Part shown: positions 56,601-64,000 of the stretch, piece by piece | Layout of the letters: each line of letters opens with the position of its first letter | Position numbering within the stretch: the first letter of the stretch is position 1 | From: Molanna angustata | Taxonomy: Eukaryota > Arthropoda > Insecta > Trichoptera > Molannidae | Length of the DNA: 64,000 nucleotides | NCBI GenBank assembly: GCA_963576475.1 | Contig: OY754987.1 | Location: 8,984,666 to 9,048,665 of the forward strand | Direction: 5' to 3' | Program-made: the position numbers and the translations under genes | The notes under the pieces: model-generated | Database searches by the model: none | Told to the model about the DNA's origin: nothing | The model's input: only the letters and a program-made list of their open reading frames with translations

Positions 56601-59600
56601 AAATTTTGAAAATGCTCTCGCGTTCTTTAAAACAAAATTTATCTGCTTTTTTTAAAATATTTCATACAAAATAAGCATTCTTCACTATACTGCATTAATA
56701 GTTTGTTTATCTTAACATAAAAATATACTATCGGAAGAAAATTTATATTCCTGATAGTAACATTTAGTATGAATAAAAATGTAATTAGATAAATTTCTAT
56801 GTATGGAAAAGTTCAGTAATTTGATTTCATGTTATAATGTAAAGAGCTTGAACATAGAACTGATTAGCTTTCCATAAATAACAAAAAAAATCTTCATATG
56901 ATATCACCTGTCAAAATTTGGAAAATGCTCTCGCGTTCTTTAGAACAAAATTTATCTGCTTTTTTTAAAATATTTCATTCAACATAAGCATTCTTCCCTA
57001 TACTGCATTAATAGTTTGTCTATCTTAACATAAAAATATACTATCGGAAGAAAATTTATATTCCTGATAGTAACATTTAGTATGAATAAAAATGTAATTA
57101 GATAAATTTCTATGTATGGAAACGTTCAGTAATTTGATTTCATGTTATAATGTAAAGAGCTTGAACATAGAACTGATTAGCTTTCCATAAATAACTAAAA
57201 ATTCTTCATATAATATCACGTGTCAAAATTTTGAAAATGCTCTCGCGTTCTTTAAAACAAAATTTATCTGCTTTTTTTAAAATATTTCATACAACATTCT
57301 TCACTATACTGCATTAATAGTTTGTTTATCTTAACATAAAAATATACTATCGGAAGAAAATTTATATTCCTGATAGTAACATTTAGTATGAATAAAAATG
57401 TAATTAGATAAATTTCTTTGTATGGAAATGTTCAGTAATTTGATTTCATGTTATAATGTAAAGAGCTTGAACATAGAACTGATTAGCTTTCCATAAATAA
57501 CAAAAAAAATCTTCATATGATATCACCTATCAAAATTTGGAAAATGCTCTCGCGTTCTTTAGAACAAAATTTATCTGCTTTTTTTAAAATATTTCATACA
57601 ACATAAGCATTCTTCCCTATACTGCATTAATAGTTTGTCTATCTTAACATAAAAATATACTATCGGAAGAAAATTTATATTCCTGATAGTAACATTTAGT
57701 ATGAATAAAAATGTAATTAGATAAATTTCTTTGTATGGAAATGTTCAGTAATTTGATTTCATGTTATAATGTAAAGAGCTTGAACATAGAACTGATTAGC
57801 TTTCCATAAATAACAAAAAAAATCTTCATATGATATCACCTATCAAAATTTGGAAAATGCTCTCGCGTTCTTTAGAACAAAATTTATCTGCTTTTTTTAA
57901 AATATTTCATACAACATAAGCATTCTTCCCTATACTGCATTAATAGTTTGTCTATCTTAACATAAAAATATACTATCGGAAGAAAATTTATATTCCTGAT
58001 AGTAACATTTAGTATGAATAAAAATGTAATTAGATAAATTTCTATGTATGGAAACGTTCAGTAATTTGATTTCATGTTATAATGTAAAGAGCTTGAACAT
58101 AGAACTGATTAGCTTTCCATAAATAACAAAAAAAATCTTAATATGATATCACCTGTCAAAATTTGGAAAATGCTCTCGCGTTCTTTAGAACAAAATTTAT
58201 CTGCTTTTTTAAAAATATTTCATACAACATAAGCATTCTTCCCTATACTGCATTAATAGTTTGTCTATCTTAACATAAAAATATACTAACGGAAGAAAAT
58301 TTATATTCCTGATAGTAACATTTAGTATGAATAAAAATGTAATTAGATAAATTTCTATGTATGGAAACGTTCAGTAATTTGATTTCATGTAATTATGTAA
58401 AGAGCTTGAACATAGAACTGATTAGCTTTCCATAAATAACAAAAAAAATCTTCATATGATATCACCTGTCAAAATTTGGAAAATGCTCTCGCGTTCTTTA
58501 GAAAAAAATTTATCTGCTTTTTTTAAAATATTTCATACAACATAAGCATTCTACACCATACTGCATTAAAAGTTTGTCTATCTTATCATAAAAATATACT
58601 ATCGGAAGAAAATTTATATTCCTGATAGTAACATTTAGTATGAATAAAAATGTAATTATATAAATTTCTATGTATGGAAAAGTTCAGTAATTTGATTTCA
58701 TGTTATAATGTAAAGAGCTTGAACATATAACTGATTAGCTTTCCATAAATAACAAAAAAAATCTTCATATGATATCACCTGTCAAAATTTGGAAAATGCT
58801 CTCGCGTTCTTTAGAACAAAATTTATCTGCTTTTTTTAAAATATTTCATACAACATAAGCATTCTTCCCTATACTGCATTAATAGTTTGTCTATCTTAAC
58901 ATAAAAATATACTATCGGAAGAAAATTTATATTCCTGATAGTAACATTTAGTATGAATAAAAATGTAATTAGATAAATTTCTATGTATGGAAAAGTTCAG
59001 TAATTTGATTTCATGTTATAATGTAAAGAGCTTGAACATAGAACTGATTAGCTTTCCATAAATAACTAAAAATTCTTCATATAATATCACGTGTCAAAAT
59101 TTTGAAAATGCTCTCGCGTTCTTTAAAACAAAATTTATCTGCTTTTTTTAAAATATTTCATACAACATAAGCATTCTTCACTATACTGCATTAATAGTTT
59201 GTTTATCTTAACATAAAAATATACTATCGGAAGAAAATTTATATTCCTGATAGTAACATTTAGTATGAATAAAAATGTAATTAGATAAATTTCTATGTAT
59301 GGAAACGTTCAGTAATTTGATTTCATGTTATAATGTAAAGAGCTTGAACATAGAACTGATTAGCTTTCCATAAATAACTAAAAATTCTTCATATAATATC
59401 ACGTGTCAAAATTTGGAAAATGCTCTCGCGTTCTTTAGAACAAAATTTATCTGCTTTTTTTTAAATATTTCATTCAACATAAGCATTCTTCCCTATACTG
59501 CATTAATAGTTTGTCTATCTTAACATAAAAATATACTATCGGAAGAAAATTTATATTCCTGATAGTAACATTTAGTACGAATAAAAATGTAATTAGATAA

Positions 59601-62400
59601 ATTTCTATGTATGGAAACGTTCAGTAATTTGATTTCATGTTATAATGTAAAGAGCTTGAACATAGAACTGATTAGCTTTCCATAAATAACTAAAAATTCT
59701 TCATATGATATCACCTATCAAAATTTGGAAAATGCTCTCGCGTTCTTTAGAACAAAATTTATCTGCTTTTTTTAAAATATTTCATACAACATAAGCATTC
59801 TTCACTATACTGCATTAATAGTTTGTTTATCTTAACATAAAAATATACTATCGGAAGAAAATTTATATTCCTGATAGTAACATTTAGTATGAATAAAAAT
59901 GTAATTAGATAAATTTCTATGTATGGAAAAGTTCAGTAATTTGATTTCATGTTATAATGTTAAGAGCTTGAACATAGAACTGATTAGCTTTCCATAAATA
60001 ACAAAAAAAATCTTCATATGATATCACCTATCAAAATTTGGAAAATGCTCTCGCGTTCTTTAGAACAAAATTTATCTGCTTTTTTAAAAATATTTCATAC
60101 AACATAAGCATTCTTCCCTATACTGCATTAATAGTTTGTCTATCTTAACATAAAAATATACTAACGGAAGAAAATTTATATTCCTGATAGTAACATTTAG
60201 TATGAATAAAAATGTAATTAGATAAATTTCTATGTATGGAAACGTTCAGTAATTTGATTTCATGTAATAATGTAAAGAGCTTGAACATAGAACTGATTAG
60301 CTTTCCATAAATAACAAAAAAAATCTTCATATGATATCACCTGTCAAAATTTGGAAAATGCTCTCGCGTTCTTTAGAACAAAATTTATCTGCTTTTTTTA
60401 AAATATTTCATACAACATAAGCATTCTTCCCTATACTGCATTAATAGTTTGTCTATCTTAACATAAAAATATACTATCGGAAGAAAATTTATATTCCTGA
60501 TAGTAACATTTAGTATGAATAAAAATGTAATTAGATAAATTTCTATGTATGGAAACGTTCAGTAATTTGATTTCATGTTATAATGTAAAGAGCTTGAACA
60601 TAGAACTGATTAGCTTTCCATAAATAACAAAAAAATCTTCATATGATATCACGTGTCAAAATTTTGAACATGCTCTCGCGTTCTTTAAATCAAAATTTAT
60701 CTGCTTTTTTAAAAATATTTCATACAACATAAGCATTCTTCACTATACTGCATTAATAGTTTGTCTATCTTAACATAAAAATATACTATCGGAAGAAAAT
60801 TTATATTCCTGATAGTAACATTTAGTATGAATAAAAATGTAATTAGATAAATTTCTATGTATGGAAACGTTCAGTTATTTGATTTCATGTTATAATGTAA
60901 AGAGCTTGAACATAGAACTGATTAGCTTTCCATAAATAACAAAAAAATCTTCATTTGATATCACGTGTCAAAATTTTGAAAATGCTCTCGCGTTCTTTAA
61001 ATCAAAATTTATCTGCTTTTTTTAAAATATTTCATACAACATAAGCATTCTTCACTATACTGCATTAATAGTTTGTTTATCTTAACATAAAAATATACTA
61101 TCGGAAGAAAATTTATATTCCTGGTAGTAACATTTAGTATGAATAAAAATTTAATTAGATAAATTTCTATGTATGGAAAAGTTCAGTAATTTGATTTCAT
61201 GTTATAATGTAAAGAGCTTGAACATAGAACTGATTAGCTTTCCATAAATAACAAAAAAATTCTTCATATGATATCACCTGTCAAAATTTGGAAAATACTC
61301 TTGCGTTCTTTAAAACAAAATTTATCTGCTTTTTTAAAAATATTTCATACAACATAAGCATTCTTCACTATACTGCATTAATAGTTTGTCTATCTTAACA
61401 TAAAAATATACTATCGGAAGAAAATTTATATTCCTGATAGTAACATTTAGTATGAATAAAAATGTAATTAGATAAATTTCTATGTATGGAAACGTTCAGT
61501 AATTTGATTTCATGTTATAATGTAAAGAGCTTGAACATAGAACTGATTAGCTTTCCATAAATAACTAAAAATTCTTCATATAATATCACGTGTCAAAATT
61601 TTGAAAATGCTCTCGCGTTCTTTAAATCAAAATTTATCTGCTTTTTTTAAAATATTTCATACAACATAAGCATTCTTCACTATACTGCATTAATAGTTTG
61701 TTTATCTTAACATAAAAATATACTATCGAAAGAAAATTTATATTCCTGGTAGTAACATTTAGTATGAATAAAAATGTAATTAGATAAATTTCTATGTATG
61801 GAAAAGTTCAGTAATTTGATTTCATGTTATAATGTAAAGAGCTTGAACATAGAACTGATTAGCTTTCCATAAATAACAAAAAAATTCTTCATATGATATC
61901 ACCTGTCAAAATTTGGAAAATACTCTTGCGTTCTTTAAAACAAAATTTTGTGCTTTTTTAAAATATTTCATACAACATAAGCATTCTTCACTATACTGCA
62001 TTAATAGTTTGTCTATCTTAACATAAAAATATACTATCGGAAGAAAATTTATATTCCTGATAGTAACATTTAGTATGAATAAAAATGTAATTAGATAAAT
62101 TTCTATGTATGGAAACGTTCAGTAATTTGATTTCATGTTATAATGTAAAGAGCTTGAACATAGAACTGATTAGCTTTCCATAAATAACAAAAAAATCTTC
62201 ATATGATATCACGTGTCAAAATTTTGAAAATGCTCTCGCGTTCTTTAAAACAAAATTTATCTGCTTTTTTTAAAATATTTCATACAACATAAGCATTCTT
62301 CACTATACGGCATTAATAGTTTGTCTATCTTAACATGAAAATATACAATCGTTAGAAAATTTATATTCCTGGTAGTAAAATTTAGAATGAATAAAATATT
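53688..62400 (+). repeat. 312-bp satellite array, about 28 monomers
   Basis: CAGTAATTTGATTTCATGTT recurs at 54008, 54320, 54633, 54945, 55258 and so on to 62120, steps of 311-313 bp, with two steps of 306 caused by a shared 6-bp deletion (55258 and 57127 monomers). A more diverged copy starts at 53688 and the last is cut near 62400. Two main variants alternate: A (CACCTGTCAAAATTTGG, TTTAGAAC) and B (CACGTGTCAAAATTTTG, TTTAAAAC). Each monomer has a dyad ACTATCGGAAG...TTCCTGATAGT. No coding. Confidence 0.97.
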
Positions 62401-62667
62401 TCATTGTCAATATTTGTGGTGTGGAGAGTTTAGTGTTGGCCACAACCCACTCGTTTTCAATATAATTTGTACTTGTATGTCATTTTTACCTGTAAATTCC
62501 TTCCGTTTGTAAAAATTGTACTTCTGGAATATTTAAAAAAAACACCAAGTTTCATTTTAATCAGAGTATAAAAAAGACCTACAAAGATACAAATGATCAT
62601 TAAGTTTAATGTTGTTTCGTTCACAGAAATGAAGTTCATGATGGAAAATTATTAAAAAATAACAAAT

Positions 62668-62997
62668 TAACACAGTTATAATCCACGAATTGAGTTTATA
62701 ATAAGTGCCTGAGCGCTTTCGATGGATTAACCATCATCATCCGAGGCGATACTTAAACTCGATTAAGGCGATACTAATACTTAAATGGTCTTACTTACTA
62801 TTTGCAATTTGTATTTAAGCTGATACTTACCCAGTTTTTTGTATGGCCGAAACTAACTTAACGTTGGATTAAACTTGCATTATAAATAGTAAGTAAGGCC
62901 CAAACAGTTTAAGTATCGCCTCCGATGACGATGGTTAAACCATCGAAAGCGCTCAGGCTATTATTATTAACTCAATTCGTGGATTATAACTGTGTTA
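62668..62997. mobile_element. Nested MITE with ~90-bp inverted arms
   Basis: TAACACAGTTATAATCCACG and AATTGAGTTTATAATAAGTG on the left mirror AACTCAATTCGTGGATTATA and ACTGTGTTA on the right. Inner blocks GAGCGCTTTCGATGGATTAA/ AACCATCGAAAGCGCTCAGG and GGCGATACTTAAAC/GTTTAAGTATCGCC also pair. About 330 bp, no ORF. Confidence 0.9.
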
Positions 62998-63036
62998 TTT
63001 TTTAATTTTTAATATTTCTTTTTTTTTATACTAAAA

Positions 63037-63118
63037 TCTGCAATTTTCACCTATAGAAAGAGAATGCGCACTTGTAAATGCAACCACTCCCTGGTTCCAT
63101 ACTTGTCTTTTACATACC
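63037..63118 (-). repeat. Right terminal inverted repeat
   Basis: Reverse complement of the left terminus, see 52902-52982. Confidence 0.8.
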
Positions 63119-63638
63119 CAAATACAATAAGAAAGGAAACATCAAACAGCTATTAAAAACCAACTGTTTTAAACGTTGCTATTTCTTAGACTATTATGTA
63201 TATCTTCGTTCCTAATTCTTTCACTCATCGTTTTCATGCATAGTCTTCTAAGCTGCCTAATTTCCGTCTCAAATCTTGCTTTTTCTGTGGTGTCCGTGTC
63301 CTAAAAATCATATTGATAAATATTATTATATTTCATATTTACAATTTTTATCACGTCTTTATTTTCATTATTGATTGTTATTATTTTTTTAATGCTTCGT
63401 GAGATTTAACTCCATGGTTTGACTTTCAATTCATCCAAGTTTGTTATTTTTCTTGCGAGAGATTAATTAAAAAGTTTATCATTTTACAAACTTCTATTAC
63501 ACGATAATATTTTGCCCATTTTTTAGCAACTTACGCATTAATTATAAAATGCGAATACAATAATAACTTCAATAATTTTATTAGTTTTGTAGCCTTCCAT
63601 CTTTCTGATTTTGAAAATATGTTGATTCGATTGCATGT
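63119..63638. other. Unassigned, one weak minus-strand frame
   Basis: 63300-63170 on minus reads DTTEKARFETEIRQLRRLCM and KTMSERIRNEDIHNSLRNSN, perhaps a LINE scrap. The remainder is AT-rich. Confidence 0.35.
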
Positions 63639-63929
63639 GTGTTCACGTTGTGCTCAGTTGTTCTGTGTGCAGTATTCGTGCGACTAACTAAGCAATATCA
63701 CCAGGAAATACCCACTTTTAGCAAACAAGTTAATCAATTGACTCCATGTTATGATACTTGGCCATTTGCAAACGATGGGCTATGTTTTGCATACCTACAG
63801 AATGTTGTGCAAATTAAATTAATAAAAAAATACTGCACTTCATTCACTTTGAGTGAATCATCAAATACATATGCCAATAACATACTTCCAATCATTGAAG
63901 AGGGTTGTGATATTCAAGTATTGGAATAA
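63639..63929 (+). CDS. Unassigned 96-codon frame
   Basis: The frame begins at GTG, not ATG. It reads TKQYHQEIPTFSKQVNQLTP, CYDTWPFANDGLCFAYLQNV, VQIKLIKKYCTSFTLSESSN and ends at TAA after DIQVLE. Acceptor-like AG sites (TTCTGTGTGCAG near 63671, ATATCACCAG near 63702) precede the more protein-like part, so a terminal exon is possible. No family recognised. A transposon remnant or chance frame is equally possible. Confidence 0.3.
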   Translation: MFTLCSVVLCAVFVRLTKQYHQEIPTFSKQVNQLTPCYDTWPFANDGLCFAYLQNVVQIKLIKKYCTSFTLSESSNTYANNILPIIEEGCDIQVLE

Positions 63930-64000
63930 AGGGTACTAGATAACATTTCGAGTGGGAAGTCAGAAATGTATATTGTTTATTGTATTTTATCCCCCATAGG

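Larger units (their letters stand above)
52902..63118. mobile_element. 10.2-kb TIR-bounded element holding a satellite array
   Basis: Left terminus 52902-52982 (GGTATGAAAAAGGTAAGTCT, AGTGGTTGCGTTTACCAGTG, TATAGGTGAAAATTGCAGAT) is mirrored at 63037-63118 (reverse complement GGTATGTAAAAGACAAGTAT, AGTGGTTGCATTTACAAGTG, TATAGGTGAAAATTGCAGAT). Inside are the progenitor repeat, ~28 satellite monomers and a nested MITE. No transposase. Family ends recur at 25143-25414. Whether the whole block moved as a unit is inference; no clear target duplication. Confidence 0.6.

Overview
The window looks like gene-poor, repeat-saturated nuclear DNA of a moth or butterfly. This is inferred from AT-rich sequence with scattered TAGGTA-type motifs, lepidopteran-style non-LTR retrotransposon tails, tRNA-derived SINEs, a Dong-like element at TAA repeats, a Penelope-like element, and no convincing multi-exon host gene. 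Such density would suit a W chromosome or other heterochromatin, but nothing here proves that. Nothing resembles a bacterial operon, CRISPR array or plasmid.

Layout. 1-2222: a 540-bp tandem repeat with an inverted segment, then a fold-back element. 2223-14420: dispersed repeats, a long hairpin, a minisatellite and several degraded LINE 3' ends. 14625-19985: the one nearly complete LINE (ORF1, long spacer, endonuclease-RT ORF2, 3' UTR), broken only by a few frameshifts. 20700-21860: a Penelope-like remnant with GIY-YIG endonuclease coding and two identical inverted arms, each carrying a hammerhead ribozyme motif. 22163-28229: LINE ends, a TIR element, a MITE and short hairpins.

28230-35364 is one CR1-like LINE whose 3' UTR has expanded into about 38 copies of a 139-bp monomer (29264-34620), followed by a minus-strand LINE-tail insertion and the LINE's own 3' end. 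Two tandem Dong-like copies (35365-36638, minus strand) sit in TAA microsatellites next to it. 37026-52850 is a mosaic of SINEs (three families, 12 copies), MITEs, LINE remnants, a probable solo LTR with a CCAAT/TATA promoter, and two or three unassigned reading frames.

52902-63118 is bounded by about 80-bp inverted repeats and holds an array of about 28 monomers of 312 bp. The monomer derives from the body of a dispersed repeat seen at three other places in the window. 63119-64000 contains an unassigned 96-codon frame.

The elements interact as parasites and hosts of one another: SINE family A shares its 3' hairpin with the LINE 3' UTRs, LINEs land in other LINEs and SINEs with target duplications, and two satellites were born inside transposon sequence. 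All calls come from reading the sequence; no database search was possible.
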